Source: Bradyrhizobium sp. DOA9 (lineage in GTDB: Bacteria; Pseudomonadota; Alphaproteobacteria; Rhizobiales; Xanthobacteraceae). Taken from it: a stretch of 64,000 nt of DNA. A model generated the notes under the pieces. It was given only the letters and a program-made list of their open reading frames with translations. It searched no databases and was not told where the DNA came from. Shown here one piece after another: positions 19,685 through 28,455 of this stretch (positions are counted from its first letter, which is position 1; every line of letters begins with the position of its first letter). Made by a program: the position numbers and the translations under genes. The stretch spans positions 1,185,690-1,249,689 of the forward strand of contig NZ_DF820425.1 in NCBI RefSeq assembly GCF_000617845.2, given 5' to 3'.

Positions 19685-20566
19685 ATGCAAAAGCAAGCCA
19701 TTTTCCAATCGAAGCTATTGCCCTATGCGCTGGTTGCGCCGCAGCTCTCGATCGTCCTGATTTTCTTCTACTGGCCGGCCTTGCAGGCCATGATCCAGTC
19801 GTTCCTGCTCCAGGACGCCTTCGGCCTGTCGACCAGTTTCGTCTGGTTCGACAATTATCTCGAGCTGTTCAGGGAGCGCGCCTATTTCGAGGCGATCCTG
19901 CGCACCTTCTTCTTCTCGTTCGCGATCGCGGTGTCGTCGCTGTCGTTCGCGCTGCTGCTCGCCGTCATGGCGGACAAGCCGCTGCGCGGTGTGATGCTCT
20001 ACCGCACGCTGCTGATCTGGCCCTATGCGGTGGCCCCGCCGGTCGTCGGCGTGCTCTGGATCTTCATGCTGCATCCCTCGCTCGGCGTGCTCTCGCGCTA
20101 CCTGCGAGCGCTGGGCGTCGACTGGAATCCGCTGCTCGACGGCGACCAGGCCGCAACCCTGATCATCCTCGCCGCCGCCTGGAAGCAGATCTCCTACAAC
20201 TTCCTGTTCTTCCTCGCCGGCCTGCAGAGCATCCCCAGAAGCGTGCTCGAGGCCGCCGCGATCGACGGCGCGCGCCCGATGCGCAGGTTCTGGACCGTGA
20301 CCTTCCCGCTGCTGTCGCCGACCATCTTCTTCCTGCTGGTCGTCAACATCGTCTACGCCTTCTTCGACACGTTCGGCATCATCGACACCATGACCCGCGG
20401 CGGTCCGGGCAAGTCGACGGAGACGCTGGTCTACAAGGTCTATACCGACGGCCTGCTCGGCGGAAACCTCGGCAGCTCGGCGGCGCAGTCGGTGATCCTG
20501 ATGATCATGGTGATCGTGCTGACGGGCATCCAGTTCCGCTTCGTCGAACGCAAGGTGACCTACTGA
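19685..20566 (+). CDS. ugpA: Glycerol-3-phosphate ABC transporter permease UgpA
   Basis: A 293-residue inner-membrane permease with about six transmembrane helices. The EAA loop that contacts the ATPase is visible as EAAAIDGARPMRRFWTVTFP around residue 200. The N-terminus KLLPYALVAPQLSIVLIFFYWPAL and the late FDTFGIIDTMTRGGP stretch fit the UgpA/MalF class. Its TGA overlaps the ugpE ATG by one base. It would form the channel with UgpE and be powered by UgpC. Confidence 0.95.
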   Translation: MQKQAIFQSKLLPYALVAPQLSIVLIFFYWPALQAMIQSFLLQDAFGLSTSFVWFDNYLELFRERAYFEAILRTFFFSFAIAVSSLSFALLLAVMADKPLRGVMLYRTLLIWPYAVAPPVVGVLWIFMLHPSLGVLSRYLRALGVDWNPLLDGDQAATLIILAAAWKQISYNFLFFLAGLQSIPRSVLEAAAIDGARPMRRFWTVTFPLLSPTIFFLLVVNIVYAFFDTFGIIDTMTRGGPGKSTETLVYKVYTDGLLGGNLGSSAAQSVILMIMVIVLTGIQFRFVERKVTY

Positions 20567-21414
20567 TGGTGGAGGAAGAGGGCTTCCGGCGCTACGTCGC
20601 GCACATCATCCTGTGGATCGGAATCGCGATCGTCGCCTTCCCGGTCTATCTCGCCTTCGTCGCCTCCACCCAGGACAACGCGGTGATCGCGAACGGGCAG
20701 ATGTCGCTGCTGCCCGGCGGTCATTTCTTCCAGACCTACTACCAGACCATCTTCGTCGGCACGAGCGGCTCGACCCGCGAGCCGGTCGGCAACATGATGC
20801 TGAACTCGCTGGTGATGGCGCTCCTGATCGCGGTCGGCAAGATCGCGATCTCGATCATCTCGGCCTATGCGATCGTGTATTTCCGCTTTCCGTTCCGGAT
20901 GCCGATCTTCTGGCTCATCTTCGTCACCCTGATGCTCCCGGTCGAGGTGCGCATCTATCCGACCTACAAGATCGTCGCCGACCTGCACATGCTCGACAGC
21001 TATGCCGGGCTGTCGCTGCCGCTGATCGCCTCGGCGACCGCGACGCTGCTGTTCCGCCAGTTCTTCATGACGGTGCCGGACGAGCTGCTGGAAGCCTCGC
21101 GCATCGACGGCGCCGGCCCCTTCCGCTTCTTCTGGGATACGCTGCTGCCGCTGTCGCGCACCAACATGGCCGCGCTGTTCGTGATCCTGTTCATCCTCGG
21201 CTGGAATCAATATCTCTGGCCGCTGTTGATCACCACGCGCGACGACATGCAGACCATCCAGATCGGCATCCGCAAGATGATCACCACCACCGACGCGCTG
21301 ACCGAATGGCCGATCGTGATGGCAACCGCCGTGCTGGCCATGCTGCCGCCGGTGCTCGTCGTCGTCGTGATGCAGAAATTGTTCGTGCGCGGACTGGTCG
21401 AGACGGAGAAGTAG
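20566..21414 (+). CDS. ugpE: Glycerol-3-phosphate ABC transporter permease UgpE
   Basis: The 282-residue second permease subunit, of the MalG class. Several hydrophobic helices are clear (HIILWIGIAIVAFPVYLAF, WLIFVTLMLPVEVRIYP), and the EAA loop reads EASRIDGAGPFRFFWDTLLP near residue 180. Start and stop are tightly packed: it overlaps ugpA by one base and ends six bases before ugpC. Confidence 0.95.
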   Translation: MVEEEGFRRYVAHIILWIGIAIVAFPVYLAFVASTQDNAVIANGQMSLLPGGHFFQTYYQTIFVGTSGSTREPVGNMMLNSLVMALLIAVGKIAISIISAYAIVYFRFPFRMPIFWLIFVTLMLPVEVRIYPTYKIVADLHMLDSYAGLSLPLIASATATLLFRQFFMTVPDELLEASRIDGAGPFRFFWDTLLPLSRTNMAALFVILFILGWNQYLWPLLITTRDDMQTIQIGIRKMITTTDALTEWPIVMATAVLAMLPPVLVVVVMQKLFVRGLVETEK

Positions 21415-21420
21415 AGACTT

Positions 21421-22509
21421 ATGGCCAACGTCACCCTGCGCAGCGTCCGCAAGACCTATCCCGGCGGCTTCGAGGCCATCAAGGGCGTCGACGTCGATGT
21501 CGGCGACGGACAGTTCTGCGTGCTGGTCGGCCCTTCCGGCTGCGGCAAGTCCACGCTGCTGCGCATGGTCGCAGGCCTGGAGACGGTCACCGGCGGCGAG
21601 ATCGACATCGGCGGCCGCGTCGTCAACGGAATCGAGCCCGCCGATCGCGACATCGCGATGGTGTTCCAGAACTACGCGCTCTATCCGCATATGAGCGTCT
21701 ACAACAACATGGCCTACGGCCTGCGCAACCGCGGCATGGCCGAGGCCGAGATCAAGACCCGCGTCGAGGAAGCCGCGCGCGTGCTCGAGCTCTCATCGAT
21801 GCTGGAGCGCAAGCCGCGCCAGCTCTCCGGCGGCCAGCGCCAGCGCGTCGCCATGGGCCGCGCCATCGTGCGCCAGCCGAAGGTTTTTTTGTTCGACGAG
21901 CCGCTCTCCAATCTCGACGCCAAGCTGCGCATCGCGATGCGGGTCGAGATCCGCAAATTGCAGCGCCGGCTCAACACGACGTCGATCTACGTCACCCACG
22001 ACCAGCTGGAGGCGATGACGCTCGCCGACATCCTCGTGGTGATGAACGGCGGGCAGGTCGAGCAGGTCGGCAATCCCCTTGATATCTACGAGAAGCCGGC
22101 CACGACCTTCGTCGCCTCCTTCATCGGCGCCCCGCCGATGAATTTGATGTCGACGCGGCCCGAGGAGATCCGCTCGCAGCTCGCCGGCAGCAATGCTGCC
22201 GATGCCGGCATCCTCGGCATCCGCCCGGAGGATTTCGTCATCACCGACGACGTCCCGGCCGGCGGCGTCGCGCTGCCGCTCACCGTCGAAGCCATCGAGC
22301 GCGTCGGCGCCGAAACCTTCGTCTACGGCTCCCGCGAGCAGGAGGACCAGCGCGTCGCCGCCACGCCCGGCGAGCTGCCGCCTGGCGAGGTCATCGTCCG
22401 CATCCCGGGAACCCAAGCGCCCGCCATCGGCGCAAAAATCCGTGTCGCGGCGGCGCGGGCCAAGCTGCATCTGTTCAGCGACGACGGCCGGAAGCGGCTC
22501 GAGGCCTGA
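21421..22509 (+). CDS. ugpC: Glycerol-3-phosphate ABC transporter ATP-binding protein UgpC
   Basis: A 362-residue ATPase of the MalK/UgpC type. Walker [10 protein letters not shown] is at residues 37-45, the signature LSGGQRQR near 135, Walker [17 protein letters not shown] next, and a C-terminal TOBE-like domain ([12 protein letters not shown]) follows. The [20 protein letters not shown]-loop is typical of carbohydrate-type importers. It is the last gene of the ugp operon; no ugpQ phosphodiesterase follows. Confidence 0.95.
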   Translation: MANVTLRSVRKTYPGGFEAIKGVDVDVGDGQFCVLVGPSGCGKSTLLRMVAGLETVTGGEIDIGGRVVNGIEPADRDIAMVFQNYALYPHMSVYNNMAYGLRNRGMAEAEIKTRVEEAARVLELSSMLERKPRQLSGGQRQRVAMGRAIVRQPKVFLFDEPLSNLDAKLRIAMRVEIRKLQRRLNTTSIYVTHDQLEAMTLADILVVMNGGQVEQVGNPLDIYEKPATTFVASFIGAPPMNLMSTRPEEIRSQLAGSNAADAGILGIRPEDFVITDDVPAGGVALPLTVEAIERVGAETFVYGSREQEDQRVAATPGELPPGEVIVRIPGTQAPAIGAKIRVAAARAKLHLFSDDGRKRLEA

Positions 22510-22681
22510 GGGGCTCCGAAGAACCAAACAACGAAATGCGAAAACAACCCCATGCACAGTAGAAGGGGGACTGTTTTTGTTGGGATAAATCGCCTCGCAA
22601 GCGCGTCGTGCCAGCCATGTCGAACCGGAGGCATTTCGGGCGACGACGGACATGCCCCGTCCACAGCCCCCGGGCTACGTC

Positions 22682-22710
22682 CTTGAACCCACAGGGGAAC
22701 ATGCCCATAT
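22682..22710 (+). promoter_or_regulatory. Candidate RpoH (sigma-32) promoter of the hsp20 gene
   Basis: CTTGAA (22682-22687) and CCCATAT (22704-22710) are separated by 16 bases and match the heat-shock sigma consensus (CTTGAA ... CCCCATNT). Transcription from here would start about 60 bases before the hsp20 ATG. The same CTTGA could pair with TCAAG at 22717-22721, so part of the match could be structural. Confidence 0.5.
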
Positions 22711-22722
22711 TGCTGATCAAGG

Positions 22723-22778
22723 GGTGCCGCTCGCGGGCCCTGATGCACCAAAGTCGCTTCGAGAGGACTTTGTAAACT
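22723..22778 (+). promoter_or_regulatory. ROSE-type RNA thermometer upstream of hsp20
   Basis: The 5' leader can form one hairpin closed by GGTGC (22723-22727) and GCACC (22745-22749). A second pairs AAGTC-[G]-CT (22751-22758) with AG-GACTT (22764-22770), hiding the ribosome-binding site GAGAGGA and leaving a single bulged G. A bulged G opposite the Shine-Dalgarno strand is the hallmark of ROSE elements, first described before small heat-shock genes in Bradyrhizobium. Melting at high temperature would free translation. Confidence 0.75.
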
Positions 22779-23204
22779 ATGTCTCGTGTTCCAACGCTCT
22801 CCAGTCCCTTCCTGCTGGGCTTCGACGAGATCGAGCGCGTGCTCGACCGCGTCGTCAAAGGCGCCGACGGTTATCCTCCCTACAATATCGAGAGGTGCGA
22901 CCGCACGGACGGCCAGCCCGAGCGTTTGCGCATCACACTGGCGGTCGCCGGATTCACGCGCGACCAACTCGATGTAACCATTGAGGAAAACCAGCTCGTG
23001 ATCCGCGGGCGGCAGCAGGACGACAAATCCCGGCAATACATCCATCGCGGCATCGCCGCGCGCCACTTCCAGCGCACCTTCGTGCTGGCGGAGGGGATGC
23101 TGGTGCTGGGCGCGGATCTGAAGAACGGGCTGTTGTCGATCGATCTGGCCCGGCCAGAACCAGAGCGGATCGTTAAGACAATCGCTATCAATGAGCACGA
23201 ATAA
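22779..23204 (+). CDS. Hsp20 family small heat-shock protein
   Basis: A 141-residue small heat-shock protein (alpha-crystallin domain) that holds unfolding proteins. The N-terminal FLLGFDEIERVLDRVVKGAD, YPPYNIER, the LRITLAVAGF strand, NQLVIRGRQ and the late GLLSIDLARPEPE (the IxI-type tail region) fit the IbpA-like class A group of rhizobia. The leader contains a ROSE-type thermometer and a possible RpoH promoter, so control by heat at both levels is likely. A DUF1150 gene follows 50 bases later. Confidence 0.95.
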   Translation: MSRVPTLSSPFLLGFDEIERVLDRVVKGADGYPPYNIERCDRTDGQPERLRITLAVAGFTRDQLDVTIEENQLVIRGRQQDDKSRQYIHRGIAARHFQRTFVLAEGMLVLGADLKNGLLSIDLARPEPERIVKTIAINEHE

Positions 23205-23254
23205 TGGAACGAGTAGCGGACTCGACCGCTTAGTGTTCCAGAGGAGTCGAGACC

Positions 23255-23527
23255 ATGAGTGAAGGTCACGTTGCGTTCGAATACGAAGCCAAGAACGTCT
23301 CTCCGGAGACGCTGGCAACCCTGGGCGAAGGCCATATCGCCTATGTGAAGCAGATCCGTTCCGAGGACGTGCCGGGCCTGTTCCCCGAAGCGCCCAAGAT
23401 CGCGCCGGGCCTCAAGCTTTTCGCGCTCCATGCCGCCGACGGCACGCCGATCATGCTGACCGACAGCCGCGAAGCCGCGGTCGCCAACGCCTGGAGCAAC
23501 GAGCTGCAAGCGGTGAGCGTGCACTAA
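23255..23527 (+). CDS. DUF1150 family protein
   Basis: A 90-residue protein matching DUF1150, a small alphaproteobacterial family of unknown function. Visible segments are the GHIAYVKQIRSEDV strand and LFALHAADGTPIMLTDSREAA, which in this family suggests a compact alpha/beta fold. It follows hsp20 at 50 bases with its own GAGGAG ribosome-binding site (CAGAGGAGTCGAGACC), and a strong terminator follows, so the two form one heat-inducible unit. Pairing of DUF1150 with Hsp20 is common in rhizobia and suggests a link to stress. Confidence 0.88.
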   Translation: MSEGHVAFEYEAKNVSPETLATLGEGHIAYVKQIRSEDVPGLFPEAPKIAPGLKLFALHAADGTPIMLTDSREAAVANAWSNELQAVSVH

Positions 23528-23555
23528 AGCGCGCGCGTCGCACGAATACGGTTTC

Positions 23556-23593
23556 AAACGGGCATGCCTTCGCAGGAGGGCATGCCCGTTTTC
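23556..23593 (+). terminator. Rho-independent terminator of the hsp20 unit
   Basis: AAACGGGCATGCC and GGCATGCCCGTTT form a 13-bp perfect stem around TTCGCAGGAG, followed by a short T-rich stretch. Confidence 0.9.
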
Positions 23594-23596
23594 ATT

Positions 23597-23630
23597 TGAG
23601 ACGTGATGTCTTCTGAGACGTGATGTCTTC
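23597..23630. repeat. 17-bp tandem duplication
   Basis: TGAGACGTGATGTCTTC occurs twice head to tail with no mismatch, just after the hsp20 terminator. No function is visible. Confidence 0.9.
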
Positions 23631-23733
23631 GCGTCGCCATCGCCAGCCAACGGGATGTCGGCGAGGGCCCTGCGTGCGGCAGGGACATTGCATATGGATG
23701 GCGGGCACGATGCGGCGGCATCGGCGGTGGGCT

Positions 23734-23883
23734 CCCTCTCCCGCTTGCTTGCGGGAGAGGGTTGGGGAGAGGGTGTCTCCGCAAAGGGGCAATCCCCGAG
23801 AGGAAAGAACCCTCACCCGCCGCGCGCGGGACGATGCTTCGCATCGCCCGGGGCGCGTCGGCCTCTCCCGCAAGCGGGAGAGG
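23734..23883. repeat. Double-hairpin repeat, second subfamily
   Basis: It begins CCCTCTCCCGC-ttgctt-GCGGGAGAGGG, then carries the core GAGGGTGTCTCCGCA, an AT-richer middle, CCCTCACCC, a palindromic GGGACGATGC-ttc-GCATCGCCC insert, and ends CCTCTCCCGC-aa-GCGGGAGAGG. The 493-base gap 23528-24020 contains this element, a terminator, a tandem duplication and the operator of the next gene; I see no gene in it. Confidence 0.85.
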
Positions 23884-23983
23884 CGGAGCAAGCCCACGGT
23901 CCTCGTGAACTCCACATGAGATTCCCCTGCGCGTGCGGGGGCGGCCTCGTCTAGTGCGCGCGCGCGACCGTCATCAATCTGTG

Positions 23984-24020
23984 ATTTGACAGTTCATCCG
24001 TCTTTGTCAAATCTGACAAA
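23984..24020 (+). promoter_or_regulatory. Candidate operator of the TetR gene at 24021
   Basis: TTTGTCA-AATC-TGACAAA is a perfect inverted repeat at 24003-24020 that touches the ATG, and ATTTGAC (23984) pairs with GTCAAAT (24006-24012) as an overlapping wider palindrome. No ribosome-binding site is present between it and the ATG. Confidence 0.6.
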
Positions 24021-24662
24021 ATGCAGGCCAAGGCCCCGCCCCAGGACCGGATCCTCGACGCCGCGTTGCGCGTGTTCCGGCGCCACGGCTTCCGCCGCTC
24101 CTCGATCGAGCTTGCGGCGGAGGAGGCCGGACTGACGCGGCAGGCGCTCTATCATCACTTCGCCTCCAAGGAGGCGCTGTTTCGCGCCGTGCTCGAGCGG
24201 ATCTACCAGCAGGGGCTCGCGGCAGAAATCGCGGCCGCGAAGGCGGCGGAAGAAGCGGGCCACGGGCTTGCCGACATCCTGGTCGCCGAGATCGGTGCGC
24301 GCATGCAGTCGCTGCTCGCTTCGCTCAAGGACTCGCCCCATACCGAGGAGCTGTTTTCCGAGCACTTCGCTCAGGCGCGCGACCTCTACCAGAGCTATTC
24401 CAACCGTTTCGCCGACGAGATCGCAACCACGATCGCGCGGGTGTGCCGCAAGCGAAAGCTCAAGCTCGAAAGCGGCGTCAGCGTACGCGAGCTCGCGCGC
24501 TGCGTCGAGATGGCGATCCACGGCGCCAAATCCGCGTTCCCTTCCATGCAGCCGGTCGAGGCGTTCCTGAAACAGCTCGAGACCATGCTGCGCATGCTGA
24601 TCGCCGGCGCGATGGCGCCGTCCGCAAGGAAGTCCCACGGCAAAACGGGAGCTCGAAAATGA
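24021..24662 (+). CDS. TetR/AcrR family regulator of the molybdenum hydroxylase genes
   Basis: A 213-residue regulator. The N-terminal helix-turn-helix is clear: ILDAALRVFRRHGFRRSSIE, LAAEEAGLTRQALYHHFASKEALFRAVL. The C-terminal ligand domain is not assignable to a subfamily. Its stop codon overlaps the next gene's ATG as ATGA, so it is the first gene of the hydroxylase operon. An inverted repeat abuts the ATG, which suggests autorepression and a leaderless or poorly translated start; the next in-frame ATG lies far inside the protein. Confidence 0.9.
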   Translation: MQAKAPPQDRILDAALRVFRRHGFRRSSIELAAEEAGLTRQALYHHFASKEALFRAVLERIYQQGLAAEIAAAKAAEEAGHGLADILVAEIGARMQSLLASLKDSPHTEELFSEHFAQARDLYQSYSNRFADEIATTIARVCRKRKLKLESGVSVRELARCVEMAIHGAKSAFPSMQPVEAFLKQLETMLRMLIAGAMAPSARKSHGKTGARK

Positions 24663-27346
24663 CCAGCACGACCATCAATGGACGGCCTCTGGTGCTGCCC
24701 GACGATCCGGATGCGCTCCTGGTCGACGTGATCCGCGATGGCGGCCTCACCGGCACCAAGCTCGTCTGCGGCTCCGGCATCTGCGGCGCCTGCACCGTGC
24801 TGCTCGACGGCACGCCGGTCGTAAGCTGCCTGTTGCCGGCGCAGGCCGCCGCGGGCAAATCGCTGACGACCATCGAAGGCATAGGAGCTGCCGGATTGCA
24901 TCCGGTGCAGAAGGCGTTCATGGCGCACGACGCCCTGCAATGCGGCTTCTGCACGCCCGGCTTTGTCGTCGAAGCCGCCGCCTTCCATGACGGCTGGCGC
25001 GCGACCAGGGGCGCCGCGACACCCTCGCGCGAGGAGATCGCCGCCGCGCTCTCGGGACATCTCTGCCGCTGCGGCGCCTATGAAGGCATTTTTCGCGCGG
25101 TGGCGGAGGCTTGTTCAGGCCGCTTCGACGGCAATGAGCCCATCGCGCCGCGGCTGGAAGCCCGCGACAAGGTGACGGGCCTCGCCCGCTACACCGTCGA
25201 CATCCACCATGACGGCCAGCTCGAAGGCGTCATCCTGCGTTCGCACGTCGCGCATGCGAAGATCTCCGGGCTTGATTTGGCGCCGGCGCGCGCCATGGCC
25301 GGTGTTGCCGCGGTCGTTCCGCTGCTCGACGATGACAACATCGTCCGCTTCGTCGGCGCGCCGATTGCAGCCGTCGCGGCCACGGACCGCCGCACCGCCC
25401 TGCAGGCCATCGCCGCGATCAGCTTCAAAACCGAACCTTTGCCCGCGGTGATCGGGCTCGATGCAGCGCGGCGCGACGATGCGCCAATCGTGTTCGAAAA
25501 GAAGGACCGCAAGCGTGCCGGCAACGTGTCCGAAGGCGCCGGCGGCGCTCCGGTGTCGTGGAAGGGCAATGTGCGCGGACCTTCGGCGCCGTTCTCGCAG
25601 AAAGCCAAGCAGGCCAGAAGCTGGCTCGACGAGGCGCGGGCGCAACGCAATCCGCTGCTGGTCGAGGAGACCTTCCGTGTCTCGACGCAACAGCACGCAA
25701 GCCTCGAACCACATGCCGCCGTGGCCAGGTTCGATGGCGATCAGCTCATTGTGCACATCTCGACCCAGGCCATTCACGAGAGCATGGAGAAGATCGCCAA
25801 GCGTTTTGGCCTTCCGCACGACAAGGTACGCGTGATCGCCGATCACGTCGGCGGCGGGTTCGGCTCCAAGGGCAGCGTCGGGCTGGAGACCATCGCCGCG
25901 ATCGAGCTTGCGCGCACCGCGAAGGCGCCGGTGCGCGTCGCCTTCGATCGTGAAGAAGAGCTTTCCGTCACCGGCTATCGTCCGGCCGCCGAGCTGAAGC
26001 TGTCGCTGCTGCCTTCGGCGGAAGGCCGCCTCAAGGCGCTGTCGCTGACCGCCCATGCCGATACCGGCGCCGCCGTGAACTCGCTGATCGCGGGCCTGGC
26101 GCGGCTGATCTATCCGGCCGAAGCCAAGGAGCTCGTCGACTTCGACGTGCTCAGCAATTTGCCGCCCGGCGCGCCGTTCCGCGGCCCCGGCGGTCCGCCG
26201 ATGTCGTTTGCGCTGGAGCAGGCGGTGGACGAAGCGGCGCTGCGCATGAAGGTCGATCCGATTGCCCTGCGCAAGCTGTGGGATCCCGATCCCAACCGCC
26301 AGCGACTGTACGACTGGGCTGCCGGCCTCGACGTCTGGAAGAGCCGCAAGCCGGCCGCCGCGCAGACCGGCCGCTACCGGCGCGGCGTCGGCGTCGCCAC
26401 CGGCTACTGGCTCTATCTCTGGCAGACCGGCTCCTCGGTCGAGCTCGCGGTCAAGGGCGGCCGCATCGTCGCAAGCTGCGCGGTGCAGGATATCGGCACG
26501 GGCACGCGCAGCGTGATCGCCAATACCGTCGCCAAGGCGTTCGATCTCGAGCCGCAGGATGTGGAGGTTCGCATCGGCCGCTCCAACCTCCCGCGAGGGC
26601 CGGGCTCCGGCGGCAGCCGCGTCACCGCCTCGGTGGTGCCGCCGACCTTGCTCGCCATCGACAAGCTGAAAGCGGAGATCAAGCGCACCGCGTTTCGCAC
26701 GCCTGCTCCGGGCTCGAACGCGCCGTGGCGCGAGATGATCGCGGCTTCCCCTGATATCGCCGTGTCGGCCAAGCGCCAGGAGGACGGCAAGCCGCCATCA
26801 GGCGTCAGGCCCGCGCTGCACGAGGCCGGCATCATGGGCCGGGTGTTCGGTTGGGTGCTGCGTCTGATGAACCACATGGTGGTCGGCGCCGGCGTGCCGA
26901 GCTCGGTGCAGGTGATGGAAGTCGAGGTCGATACCTGGCTCGGCCATGTGCGCGTGCTCAACGCCTATACGGGCCTTTCGATCGGCAAGCTCGCCGCGCC
27001 GATGCTGGCGCGAAGCCAGGCCGCGGGCGCAGTGATCCAGGGCATCGGTTACGCGCTCTATGAAACGCGGGAAGCCGATCCTTCGAGCGGCCACATCCTG
27101 AGCGGCAGCATGGAGGATTACCGCATTCCGGGGATGGCCGACATGCCGAAACTGGAGGTGCATTTCGACGAGGCCGGTTTCGAGCATGTGCCGGGCGGCA
27201 GCGTCGGCATCGGCGAAGTCGCGACCGTGCCGACCTCGCCCGCCATCGCCAACGCCATCCGCGATGCGATCGGCGTGAGACTGACCGAAATTCCGTTCCG
27301 GCCCGATCGTCTGGTGGCCGCGTTGAAAGGGAGGGATGCAGCATGA
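24659..27346 (+). CDS. Molybdenum hydroxylase: fused 2Fe-2S and molybdopterin subunit
   Basis: An 895-residue xanthine-dehydrogenase-family protein that joins two usually separate chains. Residues 1-155 form the 2Fe-2S part: CGSGICGAC at 37-45 for the plant-type cluster, then CGFCTPGF and HLCRCGAY for the second. From about 165 it is the molybdopterin chain (LEARDKVTGLARYTVDI, GGGFGSKG, FRGPGG), ending with the catalytic glutamate E853 in SVGIGEV. It should hydroxylate an aldehyde or N-heterocycle; the substrate is unknown. It overlaps the TetR gene and the FAD-subunit gene by four bases each. An upstream in-frame extension to 24443 is spurious. Confidence 0.93.
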   Translation: MTSTTINGRPLVLPDDPDALLVDVIRDGGLTGTKLVCGSGICGACTVLLDGTPVVSCLLPAQAAAGKSLTTIEGIGAAGLHPVQKAFMAHDALQCGFCTPGFVVEAAAFHDGWRATRGAATPSREEIAAALSGHLCRCGAYEGIFRAVAEACSGRFDGNEPIAPRLEARDKVTGLARYTVDIHHDGQLEGVILRSHVAHAKISGLDLAPARAMAGVAAVVPLLDDDNIVRFVGAPIAAVAATDRRTALQAIAAISFKTEPLPAVIGLDAARRDDAPIVFEKKDRKRAGNVSEGAGGAPVSWKGNVRGPSAPFSQKAKQARSWLDEARAQRNPLLVEETFRVSTQQHASLEPHAAVARFDGDQLIVHISTQAIHESMEKIAKRFGLPHDKVRVIADHVGGGFGSKGSVGLETIAAIELARTAKAPVRVAFDREEELSVTGYRPAAELKLSLLPSAEGRLKALSLTAHADTGAAVNSLIAGLARLIYPAEAKELVDFDVLSNLPPGAPFRGPGGPPMSFALEQAVDEAALRMKVDPIALRKLWDPDPNRQRLYDWAAGLDVWKSRKPAAAQTGRYRRGVGVATGYWLYLWQTGSSVELAVKGGRIVASCAVQDIGTGTRSVIANTVAKAFDLEPQDVEVRIGRSNLPRGPGSGGSRVTASVVPPTLLAIDKLKAEIKRTAFRTPAPGSNAPWREMIAASPDIAVSAKRQEDGKPPSGVRPALHEAGIMGRVFGWVLRLMNHMVVGAGVPSSVQVMEVEVDTWLGHVRVLNAYTGLSIGKLAAPMLARSQAAGAVIQGIGYALYETREADPSSGHILSGSMEDYRIPGMADMPKLEVHFDEAGFEHVPGGSVGIGEVATVPTSPAIANAIRDAIGVRLTEIPFRPDRLVAALKGRDAA

Positions 27347-28275
27347 GTGTCGCCGTCGTGACCGCCAAGCCCACGGCAACGCCCGCGCCTGAATTCCGCG
27401 CCGGCGGCACCGACGTCAGCGAACGCCGCCGCAGCGGCGTGTCGCAGGGAATGCTGATCGATATCTCGGCCACCGGCGACAAGACGATCAGCTGGGACGC
27501 CGACGGAGCAGCCCGGATCGGCGCGCTTGCTACCATCGCCACGATCGCGACCGACGCGCGCATCGCCGCTGCCTATCCCGGGCTTGCGGCGAGCGCGCAA
27601 GGGCTCGCTACGCCACAGGTGCGCCAGGTTGCAACGCTCGGCGGCAATCTCGCGCAGCGTTCACGCTGCTGGTATTTCCGCCGGGCCGACATCGATTGCC
27701 TGAAGAAAGGCGGCAGCACCTGCCCTGCCCGGTCTGGCAATCATCTCTATGGCGTTGCCTTCGATCTCGGCCCGTGCGTCGCGCCGCATCCCTCGACCAT
27801 GGCGGCGGCTCTGCTCGCCTATGATGCGATCGTCGCCACGGACCGGCGCAGCGGACTCTCGATCGCTGATCTGCTCGGCGACGGCTCGATCTCGCACGCC
27901 GATCATGCACTCGCAGCAGGCGAGATGATCAAGAGCATTGCGCTGCCTGCTCCGCTTCAAGGCGAGCGCGCCTCCTACAAGCGGGCGATCAGCCGGACCC
28001 ATGCGGAATGGCCGCTGGTGGAGCTCTGCGCCCGCGTCGTGATCGCCGGCGGCAAGTTTCACTTCGTGCGTCTCGCTGCCGGCGGCGTCGCGCCCGTGCC
28101 GCTTCGCCTCACCGCCGTGGAAGTCCAGCTCAGCGGCAAGATGGCCAATGCGGCGTCGATCGCGGAAGCAGCGAAAGCAGCGAGCTCGGGTGCCAAGCCA
28201 TTGCCGATGACGGCCTACAAGCTCGACCTCCTGCAAGGGCTGGTGCGCGACGTGCTGGAGCAGCTTGCGAATTAA
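27343..28275 (+). CDS. Molybdenum hydroxylase FAD-binding subunit
   Basis: A 310-residue FAD-binding protein of the CoxM/XdhA type, which takes electrons from the iron-sulphur clusters. TIATDARIAAAYPGLAASAQ, the FAD motif ATLGGNLAQRSRCWYFR, a cysteine-rich CLKKGGSTCPARSGNH stretch and a C-terminal CO-dehydrogenase-flavoprotein-type domain are visible. The cysteine-rich segment with RCWYFR is typical of 4-hydroxybenzoyl-CoA-reductase-like and YagS-like FAD subunits. Its ATG overlaps the previous stop as ATGA. No XdhC or Mo-cofactor maturation gene is adjacent. Confidence 0.9.
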   Translation: MSVAVVTAKPTATPAPEFRAGGTDVSERRRSGVSQGMLIDISATGDKTISWDADGAARIGALATIATIATDARIAAAYPGLAASAQGLATPQVRQVATLGGNLAQRSRCWYFRRADIDCLKKGGSTCPARSGNHLYGVAFDLGPCVAPHPSTMAAALLAYDAIVATDRRSGLSIADLLGDGSISHADHALAAGEMIKSIALPAPLQGERASYKRAISRTHAEWPLVELCARVVIAGGKFHFVRLAAGGVAPVPLRLTAVEVQLSGKMANAASIAEAAKAASSGAKPLPMTAYKLDLLQGLVRDVLEQLAN

Positions 28276-28455
28276 CCGGTCGCGCGCGGGCATCGATCTT
28301 GCGGGCATACGGCCCCTGCAAGGGGGCTATCGCATTATGGGAGCAATATCGCCTGTGGCCATCCTTCGGGGCGTGCGCACCGGGCCGCTGCCACAAGTCG
28401 TGTGCAATTGCCCCGCCCGCAAGCGCGCCTTGGTCGAGGCCGCGGCGAAGGTCCA

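Noticed and set aside
20613..22082. A 489-codon frame across ugpE and ugpC
   Set aside because: It is the +1-type shadow of two well-supported transporter genes and has no family resemblance.
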